This document shows positions 8,739 to 17,053 of a DNA stretch of 64,000 bases, piece after piece (within the stretch, counting starts at the first letter, position 1; every line of letters starts with the position of its first letter). A model generated the notes under the pieces. That model ran no database searches, was not told where the DNA came from, and saw only the letters and a list, made by a program, of their open reading frames with translations. This DNA is from Clostridium sp. (GTDB lineage Bacteria > Bacillota > Clostridia > Lachnospirales > Lachnospiraceae). The DNA lies in contig JAGZZT010000002.1 of the NCBI GenBank assembly GCA_018377235.1, positions 124,001-188,000 of the forward strand. Reading direction: 5' to 3'. The translations under genes were made by a program, and so were the position numbers.

Positions 8739-9833
8739 TTACAATAGTTCAAACTTACGGCGTTTTGGCGGAAAGGCTCTGAGGCCTGCTTCCATCAGAA
8801 TGCTCACTGCTTCCGTCTGATTCAGGCGGCTGGCAGTTTCAACCAGCTTATCAAAGCCGGTTTTCCCCAAAACCGGTTCCTTTATATTTGAATATTCCTC
8901 GTGAGCACGCCCTGCCAAACCCTCATTCCCCAACCAAACCGCAGCGGCGTGCTCAACCCTTTTTATCCCAAAACATTGATTGACAAGCCAGTCCCACTCC
9001 GCAGCATCGGACAGGGACGCAATATACTCTCCTGTCTCAGCCAGGTGTTCAAGAAGATAGATCTTATAGGTTCTTTCTGCCGCCTCTGACAGTCTCAGAG
9101 GGAAGCGCAGCCTGTCCGCCGCCATTTTTACAGCCTCCGGTACATTTTCCTGCGCCTTCATATAGGGAAAAAGGCTGTCATACTCCCGAAAAAGAAGCTG
9201 GGTATTCTCAAAGCAGTAGCGGTATCTGTGACCGCAGCCATGCACATGGGTTTCTGTAATCCGGGCCGGCGTATTCTCTACTGCCTCCTCATAAAAAGCT
9301 GGAAAAAGAAGTTCTGCTGCAAGCGCTTCCCTTCTGTTTTCTTCCTTCTCCCGGTAGTGAACAGCTACTGTCTCATTTAGCTCTGACAAAATCTCCTTCA
9401 GGCACGATTTCTTCTCAGGATCTGCCTCCACGGTCAGCTCCTCAATCTTCCTGCAGCCGTTAAAGGCCCCGGCTCCAATGTCCCGGATAGCAGATGGAAA
9501 GGCAAGACTTTTCAGACCATCGCAATTGTAGAAAGCATACCGGCCAATCCTTCTGAGACACGCAGGGAGACGGACAGAACGAAGAGACGGTCCGCAGACC
9601 GCAGGCTCTGACAGTTCTCCTGCCCTGTATTCTGTCTCTTCCTTCATCCCGCTCTCACGCCATAGAAATCCTTTCGGTTCCGTCCGCATACCTTCTGAAA
9701 AAATGTAATCTCCCAGCTCTGTCACCGGAAACCCTCCAATCTGATCTGGCAGGGTAATCTCCTTTGTCTCTCCAAAACAGCGGAGAATTTTTATAGAATC
9801 ATCCTTCTTCTCATAGAGCAGTTCAAATCCCAT
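8739..9833 (-). CDS. BspA-type leucine-rich-repeat (LRR_5) protein
   Basis: 364 residues from ATG 9833, preceded by AAAGGA with 9-nt spacing; upstream in-frame starts (ATG 9881, overlapping the previous stop as TGATG, and TTG 9884) are alternatives. Two LRR_5-like stretches are visible: EITLPDQIGGFPVTELGDYIF, then VRLPACLRRIGRYAFYNCDGLKSLAFPSAIRDIGAGAFNGC. The C-terminal half is helical with an ankyrin-like end (EAVSILMEAGLRAFPPKRRKFELL). There is no signal peptide, so it is probably cytoplasmic. Function not recognisable beyond protein-protein interaction. Confidence 0.8.
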   Translation of the reverse strand: MGFELLYEKKDDSIKILRCFGETKEITLPDQIGGFPVTELGDYIFSEGMRTEPKGFLWRESGMKEETEYRAGELSEPAVCGPSLRSVRLPACLRRIGRYAFYNCDGLKSLAFPSAIRDIGAGAFNGCRKIEELTVEADPEKKSCLKEILSELNETVAVHYREKEENRREALAAELLFPAFYEEAVENTPARITETHVHGCGHRYRYCFENTQLLFREYDSLFPYMKAQENVPEAVKMAADRLRFPLRLSEAAERTYKIYLLEHLAETGEYIASLSDAAEWDWLVNQCFGIKRVEHAAAVWLGNEGLAGRAHEEYSNIKEPVLGKTGFDKLVETASRLNQTEAVSILMEAGLRAFPPKRRKFELL

Positions 9834-9880
9834 TTTAAGATATCCTTTCTGATCTGTATCAATCCCGGCAGGCCTTTTCA

Positions 9881-10561
9881 TCAACTAAAGACTTCTAAAA
9901 GCAGAAACCAGGCGGGAGGAACCAGCAGCGATGGAAGCATGTTCATGGTTTTGCAGTCCTTGATTTTCAAAATAGACAGGCCGGAGGCGGCAATGAGTAC
10001 GCCTCCCACAATCGAGATCTCCGCCATAAGCGGCTCTGATAAGAAACCTGACAATACGCTGGCTCCCAGATAAATTGCTCCCTGCCAGCAGAATAAAACA
10101 GCCGCAGCCAAAGCGATTCCAATTCCGTAAGTGGAGGACAGAGCAATAAACGTCACAAAATCCAGAGTGGCATTGGTATAGAGATACGTGTTGTTTCCAT
10201 ATATGGCGCTCTCTATAGGACCTATGATTGACATGGTTCCCACACAGCACAGCAGGATGGCCGTGGAAAGTCCCTCACCCAGCTGGGAAGCGTGAAAGCC
10301 GGCCATCATCCTCTGAAAACGGCCGTCCAGGTCAAGAACAGTCCCTGCCAGACTTCCCAGAGCCAGACTGGCGATGAACAGAACCGGATAACGGCTGTCT
10401 GACATACCTCCTGCTGCAGAATGAATTCCCAGCATGAGAGCCGCAAGTCCCATGGCGTTAAACATGGCTCCCTGATACTCTTCCTTTATGCCCTTTTTCA
10501 CACGGCTTCCAATCAGGCTGGCTGCTACAATTGCACCCACGTTTACGATTGTCCCTGTCAC
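9881..10561 (-). CDS. DUF554-family membrane protein (YdfK-like)
   Basis: 226 residues from GTG 10561, with AAGGAAA upstream. MTGTIVNVGAIVAASLIGSR is the typical first helix of DUF554 proteins, and about seven hydrophobic helices follow, including glycine-rich GAIYLGASVLSGFLS. These are integral membrane proteins of unproven, possibly transporter-like, function. It sits 4 bases downstream of the Nudix gene and directly upstream of the LRR gene, consistent with one transcript. Confidence 0.88.
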   Translation of the reverse strand: MTGTIVNVGAIVAASLIGSRVKKGIKEEYQGAMFNAMGLAALMLGIHSAAGGMSDSRYPVLFIASLALGSLAGTVLDLDGRFQRMMAGFHASQLGEGLSTAILLCCVGTMSIIGPIESAIYGNNTYLYTNATLDFVTFIALSSTYGIGIALAAAVLFCWQGAIYLGASVLSGFLSEPLMAEISIVGGVLIAASGLSILKIKDCKTMNMLPSLLVPPAWFLLLEVFS

Positions 10562-10565
10562 GTTG

Positions 10566-11123
10566 TTATTTCCTTTCTGTCTGTATTTTCTGTCTTCTGA
10601 CCTGCTGGGTTTTCTCCCCGGCAGAATCTTTTTCCTCTCTTTCCGGACCTTTCTCCTCCCCGTCCAGGCTCCACCGGATCAGCCTGTCTCCTCTGTATTC
10701 AAGCTTCAGGGAGAAGAAGGGGCGGTTTTCCTCCAGCAGGCGGAAAAAAATCTGATCCCCTTCCCAGAGATTTAATTCATTGAGCCTCGCTTTATCTACC
10801 CACTCCAGAGTCCCCTCATCACATTCCTTCATGTCACCCTCAAAGCCGTCGGCGGTAAACAGGCACATATATTCTGTGGGCCATCCTTCTGCCAGAAAGG
10901 TGACAAGCCCGCGGAAGCGCCAGGAGGTGAGCGTCAGCCCAGTCTCCTCCCTGGCCTCCCGAAGCAGACATTCCTCCGGGCTTTCTCCCTCCTCGAAATG
11001 TCCTCCAATGCCAATCCATTTATCCTTATTGACATCTCTTTCTTTTTTTACCCGGTGAAGCATCAGGTATTTTCCGTCCTGCTCAATATAGCAAAGGGTA
11101 GTAAGCTGTGATTTTTCTCTCAT
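10566..11123 (-). CDS. Nudix hydrolase (8-oxo-dGTP diphosphatase-like)
   Basis: 185 residues. The Nudix box is complete: G-HFEEG-E-SPEECLL-RE-A-R-EE-T-GL (about residues 42-64), giving the Mg-binding helix. The opening TLCYIEQDGKYLMLHR and KWIGIGGHFE match the MutT/8-oxo-dGTPase branch. The C-terminal 40 residues are highly charged and probably disordered. It may remove oxidised nucleotides, but the substrate cannot be fixed from sequence. Confidence 0.9.
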   Translation of the reverse strand: MREKSQLTTLCYIEQDGKYLMLHRVKKERDVNKDKWIGIGGHFEEGESPEECLLREAREETGLTLTSWRFRGLVTFLAEGWPTEYMCLFTADGFEGDMKECDEGTLEWVDKARLNELNLWEGDQIFFRLLEENRPFFSLKLEYRGDRLIRWSLDGEEKGPEREEKDSAGEKTQQVRRQKIQTERK

Positions 11124-11174
11124 CTGCGTTTCACTCCCATCTTCTGTTTATTCTGTAGTCAGCGGACTCTATCT

Positions 11175-12638
11175 CTAATCCAGATAAAGCTTTCCGAAAT
11201 CCTTAGCCTCATCCTCCAGAATCCTTCTCAGGAAATCGCTCAGTTCGCTGGCGTACTGATATTTATCCCACAGCTTAGCCGCCGGATCCTCCCTGACCTC
11301 GTCTGCAATTTCATACATCTTTCCGCCGTAATAGTAGACGCAGAGCTTGGCGTAGAACTGGGACATCATCTCTATCTCGTCGTCAGACAGATGAAGTGTT
11401 CCCTTTCTGTTCTGGCGCTCTAAGTCGCTGACCGCATGCTCATAGGAAATCTGGTGCAGGAAATTCTCACTGTAATGGAAGAAATCAGCCAGATCCGGAT
11501 TCTTATAGGAATTCTCTCTGGCCCATTTTTCCACATTGACCGTCTCCGTGTGATAGGTAATGGAGCCGTCCTCATAGAGATCCACCACTCCGTAGCGGCA
11601 GGGAGCCATCACCAGGGAGCCTGTCACCACCTCGGCCACATCGTCCTCCTCCATGTAATGCTGCAGGTGAAGATGACCGCTCAGATGAAGTCTCACCTCA
11701 TTGTCAGAAAGCATCTGCAAAAGCTCCTCGCTGTGCTCGATGGTGCAGTCATCGTAAAAGGCGTCACTGACACCGCTCTGCTCCAGCAGATTGTGATGAC
11801 TGACTGTAATCACCTCTGTGTCGTTTTCCCAGGCCTCGTAAAGGATCGGTTCCATCCAGTTATAGGTTCCGCTTTGGATCATGCCCCCTACCTGGTTTAC
11901 CGGATCATACTGGCAGGAATCCAGCATGAGAAGCCACAGGCTGCTGTCCACCTTGTAGAGATAGCTGAGGGAATTCGGATCCCGGCTGTCAGCAGCCACA
12001 TAGCCGAATTCAGCATAGATATCTTCAAATTCCTCCGCTGTTATGCTGTCCACCTGATAAGAATTCATACCGGAAAATCGTTTGGCATAAGGATTATTAA
12101 TATCGTGGTTTCCTGGAATTACCAGCACAGGGATCCCCTCATCATCCAGCTCTTCCAGGAGGGAAGCAAGCTCCTCATGGCTGGCCTTCTCCCCGTTCAG
12201 CGTCAGATCTCCGCTGATCAGGAGAAGATCTGGATCCTTTTCCTTCATGTCCTCAATAAAAGCGTCGAGAATCTCCCAGCTGTAGAGCAGAACGCGTCCG
12301 TCTCCCCCATACACATAATCGATAAAGCTCTGACACCTGTTGCCTGCCAGTTCCTCTGCCAGATAGTGAATATCCGTAGCCAGCACAATCTCATAAAGCG
12401 GCTCCTCTCCAGGCTCTTCCTGTGTTTCCTTCTGGCTCTCTTCTGTTTCTGGCTCCTCTTGCTCCTCTTTAGCGCTTTCCTCTGTCTCCTGGTCTGTACT
12501 CTGAGTCTCGGGCGGCTCTGATGCCGCCTCTGATGAGGTCTGCGCCTCCTGTCCTGTCTGCGCTGTCCCCTGGCAGCCTGATACGGTCAGGCACAGCCCT
12601 GCTGCAATGGCGAATACCGCCGCTCTCTTTTTTCTCAT
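11175..12638 (-). CDS. Lipoprotein metallophosphoesterase (paralogue of the 3108-4733 gene)
   Basis: 487 residues from ATG 12638, which begins a standard lipoprotein signal: MRKKRAAVFAIAAGLCLTVSGC, with LTVSGC as lipobox. An ATG at 12680, abutting the CDF stop, would add 14 residues before the signal and is less likely. A Glu/Thr-rich linker (to about residue 80) leads to the calcineurin-like core: ATDIHYL, ISGDLTLNGE, PGNHDIN, SHHNLLEQ and SGHLHLQHY. The enzyme should act outside the cell, tethered by lipid. The C-terminal region also resembles that of its paralogue 6.5 kb away. Confidence 0.9.
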   Translation of the reverse strand: MRKKRAAVFAIAAGLCLTVSGCQGTAQTGQEAQTSSEAASEPPETQSTDQETEESAKEEQEEPETEESQKETQEEPGEEPLYEIVLATDIHYLAEELAGNRCQSFIDYVYGGDGRVLLYSWEILDAFIEDMKEKDPDLLLISGDLTLNGEKASHEELASLLEELDDEGIPVLVIPGNHDINNPYAKRFSGMNSYQVDSITAEEFEDIYAEFGYVAADSRDPNSLSYLYKVDSSLWLLMLDSCQYDPVNQVGGMIQSGTYNWMEPILYEAWENDTEVITVSHHNLLEQSGVSDAFYDDCTIEHSEELLQMLSDNEVRLHLSGHLHLQHYMEEDDVAEVVTGSLVMAPCRYGVVDLYEDGSITYHTETVNVEKWARENSYKNPDLADFFHYSENFLHQISYEHAVSDLERQNRKGTLHLSDDEIEMMSQFYAKLCVYYYGGKMYEIADEVREDPAAKLWDKYQYASELSDFLRRILEDEAKDFGKLYLD

Positions 12639-12680
12639 AAAATGATTTCGTTTCCTTTCCCTTTTGTCTAATCCCAGCAT

Positions 12681-13832
12681 CTATACATAGGAATGATCAA
12701 TCTGGATAATAGCGCAGCAGCACGGCATGGTTTCGCACACCTTATCCTGCACCTGCTTTTTCAGCTCCTCCTCACCCATTTTCATGCTGAAGGGCATGAC
12801 TACATCAAACAGAAGCTTTGTGACACCTCCGCCGTGAACCAGGCGGAAATCATGAATAGTCAGCCTCTCGTCAATAGCTTTCACCATCTTTTCAATCTGG
12901 GCTTTTTTCTCTTTCATTTCCGGATCTGTGAGATTCACCGGATCCATATGTATCACCGCCTCGCAGCCCAGACGTTCCTGCAGTTCCATCTCCACCCCGT
13001 CAATAGCATCGTGAAGCTCAAAGATATCCTGGCTCCCATCTACCTCTCCATGGAGAGAGACCATCCGGTGACCCGGACCGTAATCGTGAACCACCAGATC
13101 GTGGATTCCGATAATCTCCGGCCTGGAGAGAACAATTTTTTGAATTTCGTCGATAAATTCCGGCTCCGGCGCCTGCCCCAGAAGGGGATTTAACGTCTCC
13201 TTAGCTGCCTCATAGCCGGCCTTCAGGATAAATGCAGCCACCAGAACGCCGCACCAGCCGTCCACATTCACTCCTGTAAATTTCATGATCAGCATGGAAA
13301 TCAGCACCATGGAGGTGGCCAAAGCATCGCTCAGGCTGTCCATAGCTGTGGCCTTCATGGCCGACGAATCAATTTTCGCTCCGATTCTCCTGTTGTAGAA
13401 GCTCATATACAGCTTGACAGCCACAGATACCAGCAGAATCGCCACGGAAAGGATCCCTGTGTCTACCGCCTCGGGATGTATAATTTTCTCGATGGAAGAA
13501 CGGCCCAGCTCCACGCCCATAACAATAATAGCAATAGATACAGCCAGGCCTGACAGATATTCTATTCTGCCATGGCCGAAGGGATGCTCCTTGTCCGCCG
13601 CCTGACCTGCAAACTGGAATCCCAGCAGCGTAATTACCGAAGAACCGGCGTCCGACAGGTTATTAAAAGCATCAGCCATGACGGCAATTGAGCCGCTCAA
13701 AAAGCCAGCCAGGTATTTTCCGGCAAACAAAAGCAGGTTCAGGGCGATTCCCAGAGAACCGCAGAGGATTCCATAGGCCCTTCTCTCATCCTTTCCCTGC
13801 TTAATAAAGATGCGTTCCAGCAGCGTAATCAT
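12681..13832 (-). CDS. Cation diffusion facilitator (CDF) metal exporter
   Basis: 383 residues with six membrane helices and a C-terminal cytoplasmic ferredoxin-like domain. Helix 2 carries ADAFNNLSDAG and helix 5 carries ATAMDSLSDALAT, providing the HxxxD/DxxxD-type transport site; the loop HPFGHGRIEYL is the family signature. The C-terminal domain extends beyond residue 210 (HDLVVHDYGPGHRMVSLHGEV). The likely substrate is Zn, Mn, Fe or a similar divalent ion. It overlaps the GIY-YIG/YaaA gene by 4 bases (ATGA) with AAGGAGG inside that gene. Co-expression with YaaA, an iron-limiting stress protein in E. coli, hints at metal or peroxide stress. Confidence 0.93.
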   Translation of the reverse strand: MITLLERIFIKQGKDERRAYGILCGSLGIALNLLLFAGKYLAGFLSGSIAVMADAFNNLSDAGSSVITLLGFQFAGQAADKEHPFGHGRIEYLSGLAVSIAIIVMGVELGRSSIEKIIHPEAVDTGILSVAILLVSVAVKLYMSFYNRRIGAKIDSSAMKATAMDSLSDALATSMVLISMLIMKFTGVNVDGWCGVLVAAFILKAGYEAAKETLNPLLGQAPEPEFIDEIQKIVLSRPEIIGIHDLVVHDYGPGHRMVSLHGEVDGSQDIFELHDAIDGVEMELQERLGCEAVIHMDPVNLTDPEMKEKKAQIEKMVKAIDERLTIHDFRLVHGGGVTKLLFDVVMPFSMKMGEEELKKQVQDKVCETMPCCCAIIQIDHSYV

Positions 13833-14860
13833 TTTGTTTCAGCCTCCTTAAGAAATACATATTCGCAGTCCGAGGACCGCTCCGGGCAGAAGGAAAATCC
13901 CATCCTGTCAAAAGCCTTCGCCTCCTCCGGCATCTCGGCTCCCCGCTCTGCCAGAAAGCGCACCATCTCGCCTCTGGCCATCTTGGCCTCTGTAGCCTTC
14001 ACTTTGACTTTTCCCTCTGAAAGAGTTCCAAACACACAGGTGACAAATCGATCCTCAGGCATCAAATACGGCTCCACCGCGCGGCTGTACTCCTTAGAAG
14101 CCAGATTTAAAATCACAGCCGGCTTTCCTTCTGAAAGTTCTTTGTAAATTTTGTCTCCCCACCAGCTGTAAAGTTCCTTATGTAAACCTATTTTCAGCTT
14201 CGCCTGCATTTCCAGACGATAGGGAACCACTCCGTCGTCAGCACGCAGAATTCCGTAAAAACCACTGAGAATCCTCAGATGTCTGCAGACATATTCCCAC
14301 TGCTCCTTTGTAAAAATCTGAGGCGCCATATACTGATACTGAATTCCCACATAGGCCAGAGCCGCAGGCGTCAGCCCCTGATCCAACCGCATTCTTTGAT
14401 AGCGAAGATAATTTTCATGGGTAATGGCATCATTTGCCTTAAAAAGCGCTTTTAATTCTGCCTCAGAAAAGCCCTGAAGAGTCCGCAAAAGCTCCCCGGC
14501 CTCCTTCTGGAATACCGGCGCGTCCCTCCAGGGCATATCATCGCACTTCACCTGCATCCTCTTAGCAGGCGACACAATCAGCTTCATAGCCACAGCTTCT
14601 CTTCTCCCTCTTTTGCAGTTAAATTTCTCCACCAGAGCCTCCTTCTCTGCTCTGGACAGCCGTTTAATGGCCGCCTCCCGTTTCATGGCCTCGCTCTTTG
14701 TGAAAAATTCCTCAAAATAAGCCAGGGCCACCGGCCTCCTGGCTCTCGTATACTTTGCGCCCTTCCCACTGTTATGAGCAGCGACTCTCTCCTCCAGATG
14801 GTTTGTCCATCCACAGTAAAAAGTACCGTCACAGCAGCGCAGAAGATACGTATAATTCAC
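13829..14860 (-). CDS. Fusion of GIY-YIG nuclease (UPF0213) with YaaA-type peroxide-stress protein
   Basis: 343 residues in one uninterrupted frame from GTG 14860 (GGAGG, 9 nt). Residues 1 to about 85 are a UPF0213-type GIY-YIG domain: YTYLLRCCDGTFYCGWTNHLEERVAAHN, then GKGAKYTRARRPV and the glutamate in YFEEFFTKSEAMKREAAIK. Residue 92 (ATG 14587) begins a full-length YaaA/DUF328 protein: MKLIVSPAKRMQ, NDAITHENYLRYQRM, YGILRADDGVVPYRLEM and NLASKEYSRAV. In most genomes known to me these are separate genes. An internal start at 14587 has only a weak AAGAGAAG site, so some free YaaA could be made. It overlaps both neighbours by 4 bases, indicating an operon. Confidence 0.88.
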   Translation of the reverse strand: MNYTYLLRCCDGTFYCGWTNHLEERVAAHNSGKGAKYTRARRPVALAYFEEFFTKSEAMKREAAIKRLSRAEKEALVEKFNCKRGRREAVAMKLIVSPAKRMQVKCDDMPWRDAPVFQKEAGELLRTLQGFSEAELKALFKANDAITHENYLRYQRMRLDQGLTPAALAYVGIQYQYMAPQIFTKEQWEYVCRHLRILSGFYGILRADDGVVPYRLEMQAKLKIGLHKELYSWWGDKIYKELSEGKPAVILNLASKEYSRAVEPYLMPEDRFVTCVFGTLSEGKVKVKATEAKMARGEMVRFLAERGAEMPEEAKAFDRMGFSFCPERSSDCEYVFLKEAETK

Positions 14861-15075
14861 TGTCGCACACCTCCTGTCCGGGCTATGTAAACGGCAGCAG
14901 CACCCTGCGCAGTCATACCGCTGCCGCCCGGAGCCTTAAAACAGACAGAGCCTGAAACCCCGTATCTATTTAAAGCATCGGCCAGATGCGAAAATGCCTT
15001 CCGGCCTCCTGGAAAAGCTCTGCCCTTCCAGTCATACTCTATTATATGAATTTTCTCCCGAAATGCAACTTTCAT
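14857..15075 (-). CDS. Small protein of unknown function
   Basis: 72 residues between the OLD-like ATPase gene (gap 11 bases) and the GIY-YIG/YaaA gene (4-base overlap). The composition looks protein-like: KVAFREKIHIIEYDWKGRAFPGG, then a helix HLADALNRYGV and a Gly/Ala-rich end. The ribosome site is weak (ACGGGG directly before ATG). No family recognised. The tight packing suggests a translated gene, but an untranslated spacer cannot be excluded. Confidence 0.5.
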   Translation of the reverse strand: MKVAFREKIHIIEYDWKGRAFPGGRKAFSHLADALNRYGVSGSVCFKAPGGSGMTAQGAAAVYIARTGGVRQ

Positions 15076-15086
15076 CCCCGTTTTTT

Positions 15087-16943
15087 TTATTTCTTCTTTT
15101 TTCTGCTGTCAAAATACATGAACTGGTCGATGGAATCCAAAATATCCGCAAAATCCTCTCTGGGAGCCAGATCGATATAGCGGCTTAAAAGTTCTGTCTC
15201 CTGTTTTTTATATCTGCCGTAAAAAATATCGAACAGGTTATGCCCCCTCAGATGAATCTTAAACTCCTCCATGTGCAGCTTCAGATCTTCCGGGGACTCC
15301 AAATCCCGCCCTAAGGCCGCAGCAAATTTCTTTCCCGATGTCAGCCGGCACAGATATTCCCTCCATTTCTCATACAAAACAGCATAGAAATCCTCTTCTG
15401 AGGGAACGACGGACAGCTCTGTCATGATCCTGGGATTCAGAAAATAATTTTCAAAAGAATAGTATTTCAATATCAGCACATTTTTCTCTGTCACCCTGGG
15501 CAGATGATCCACATCTCGTTTTCCCTGTTCTTCATAATAACGGCACAGCTGCCTCTTCAGCTCATTTCTGTCTTTTCCATCTCCATCCCGGATCATGAGA
15601 AACTGATCCTTAAAGTGTACCTGGTTCATGTACTTTAAATTGGCGTAGGTCTTGATATTCGTACAGCTGTTGGTGGTGATAATGGAAATCCGGGACAGAC
15701 TTCCGTCCTCCTGGTATACCTCAGAATAATATTTTTTCAGCAGAAGAGGAAGCCGGCTCTTATCCTGCCTTCCTTCTACAATAAACACGAAATCCACGTT
15801 CATGGCATCCCCGGCTCCATAGCCCAGATCATCTAAAATTCCTCCAATGTCCACCTGACTGCGGATCACAGAGCAAAATTCCTCATTGAGCACCACCTGG
15901 CGGATCTGTTTAGATGTAAAATTCAAAAGAAGCTGAGGCGAGTGAGTGCTGAAAATCACCTGATTTTTCTTGGAAAGACGGTAGAGAATCTCGCTGGCAG
16001 TCTTCTGAAGCCTGGGATGAAGAAACAGTTCCGGATATTCCACCACAATAATGCTGGGCAGCTGATGCTCCTCCTCCACATAAGTCTCAAGAAGAGAGAG
16101 CATATAGATGCACCGCATGCCCCGGCTCATCTGAGAGACAGGGCTGACGGTTCCTCTCTCTTTGCTGTAAAGCTCTGCCTGAACGGAAAACAGTTCTGTA
16201 AGATTGCCCCTGAGACGATACCTGATTTCATCAAAACCGCCGTTTTTCTCAAAATTTTCATTAATCCGGTCTGCTACCCTGCCCAGATTCAGCTGATAGA
16301 GCTTGTACTCAAAAAGCTTCTGAGCCTCCAGAGCGTTTAACTCCTCCGGCTTTTTCTGGTTAATCAGTCCAATGCACTGAAAGCAGTGAGAACAGTCCCG
16401 CCCGGAATCGAACAGGCAGGCCCCATTTCTCATCTGATTCATCAGCCGGCTGTTCCCTAAAAGAAACAAATCACTCTGAAAGGCGTTCAGTTCCCGCTCC
16501 GTGTCGATGTAGTGGAGCTTTGGAAGTACCTGGACAATATATGAATTGTGCTTTCTGAAGCCGTCCGAAAAGCGCTTTCTCCCTTCCCGGTTCACAGTAC
16601 AGGTAAAGGAGAGGATCCCATTCTGAAAGGAGGGCAGCTTCTTCTCAAAATCCCGTCTCCAGATTTCAAAACGCCGATAAGAGCTGACTACGGCCTGGCT
16701 GTGAAAAAGAATCAGATCCTCATCCTCGATTTTAAGCTCCGTCTCAATCTCTATGTTCTGTCCGCTCTCGTCAAAATCCCCGTCCATAGCCTCCCGTCCT
16801 CCAGCCATCAGACGGACGGCATCCAGCACAGAGGTTTTCCCTGTATTATTCTTCCCCACCAGGATCAGGGCGCTGTCAATGTCTGACAGCTCCATATCCC
16901 GAATCGATTTAAAATTCCTGATCCGAATGCGCGTAAACCTCAC
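15087..16943 (-). CDS. OLD-like AAA ATPase with Toprim-type C-terminal region
   Basis: 618 residues from GTG 16943 (GGGAGG, 7 nt). Walker A is GKNNTGKT (30-37) after FTRIRIRNFKSI; the ABC-like signature is SQMSRGM (270-276), Walker B is IIVVEYPE (298-305), and the H-loop is FSTHSP (331-336). A Toprim-like motif follows: FVFIVEGRQD with Glu390 and Asp394. This order is that of OLD-family nucleases. An insertion between the ATPase halves has four cysteines (176, 184, 187, 190; spacing Cx7CxxCxxC), a possible zinc site. OLD proteins include phage-defence nucleases such as GajA, but no UvrD-type partner is next to it. The small 72-aa gene and the GIY-YIG/YaaA gene follow on the same strand. Confidence 0.82.
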   Translation of the reverse strand: MRFTRIRIRNFKSIRDMELSDIDSALILVGKNNTGKTSVLDAVRLMAGGREAMDGDFDESGQNIEIETELKIEDEDLILFHSQAVVSSYRRFEIWRRDFEKKLPSFQNGILSFTCTVNREGRKRFSDGFRKHNSYIVQVLPKLHYIDTERELNAFQSDLFLLGNSRLMNQMRNGACLFDSGRDCSHCFQCIGLINQKKPEELNALEAQKLFEYKLYQLNLGRVADRINENFEKNGGFDEIRYRLRGNLTELFSVQAELYSKERGTVSPVSQMSRGMRCIYMLSLLETYVEEEHQLPSIIVVEYPELFLHPRLQKTASEILYRLSKKNQVIFSTHSPQLLLNFTSKQIRQVVLNEEFCSVIRSQVDIGGILDDLGYGAGDAMNVDFVFIVEGRQDKSRLPLLLKKYYSEVYQEDGSLSRISIITTNSCTNIKTYANLKYMNQVHFKDQFLMIRDGDGKDRNELKRQLCRYYEEQGKRDVDHLPRVTEKNVLILKYYSFENYFLNPRIMTELSVVPSEEDFYAVLYEKWREYLCRLTSGKKFAAALGRDLESPEDLKLHMEEFKIHLRGHNLFDIFYGRYKKQETELLSRYIDLAPREDFADILDSIDQFMYFDSRKKKK

Positions 16944-17053
16944 GGCAGTCCCTCCTTCCCTCTTTTGTTCCCTCTATTATACGGCTTTAAAGAGCGTCTT
17001 TCAAATGGTTTCTGAGGATGCTGATCATGAAAATCTCCGCTCGCTGGAAAATT

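Noticed and set aside
11436..12521. 361-codon frame antisense to the lipoprotein phosphoesterase
   Set aside because: Mirror frame of a clear enzyme gene, a known artefact of its codon bias; no ribosome site.
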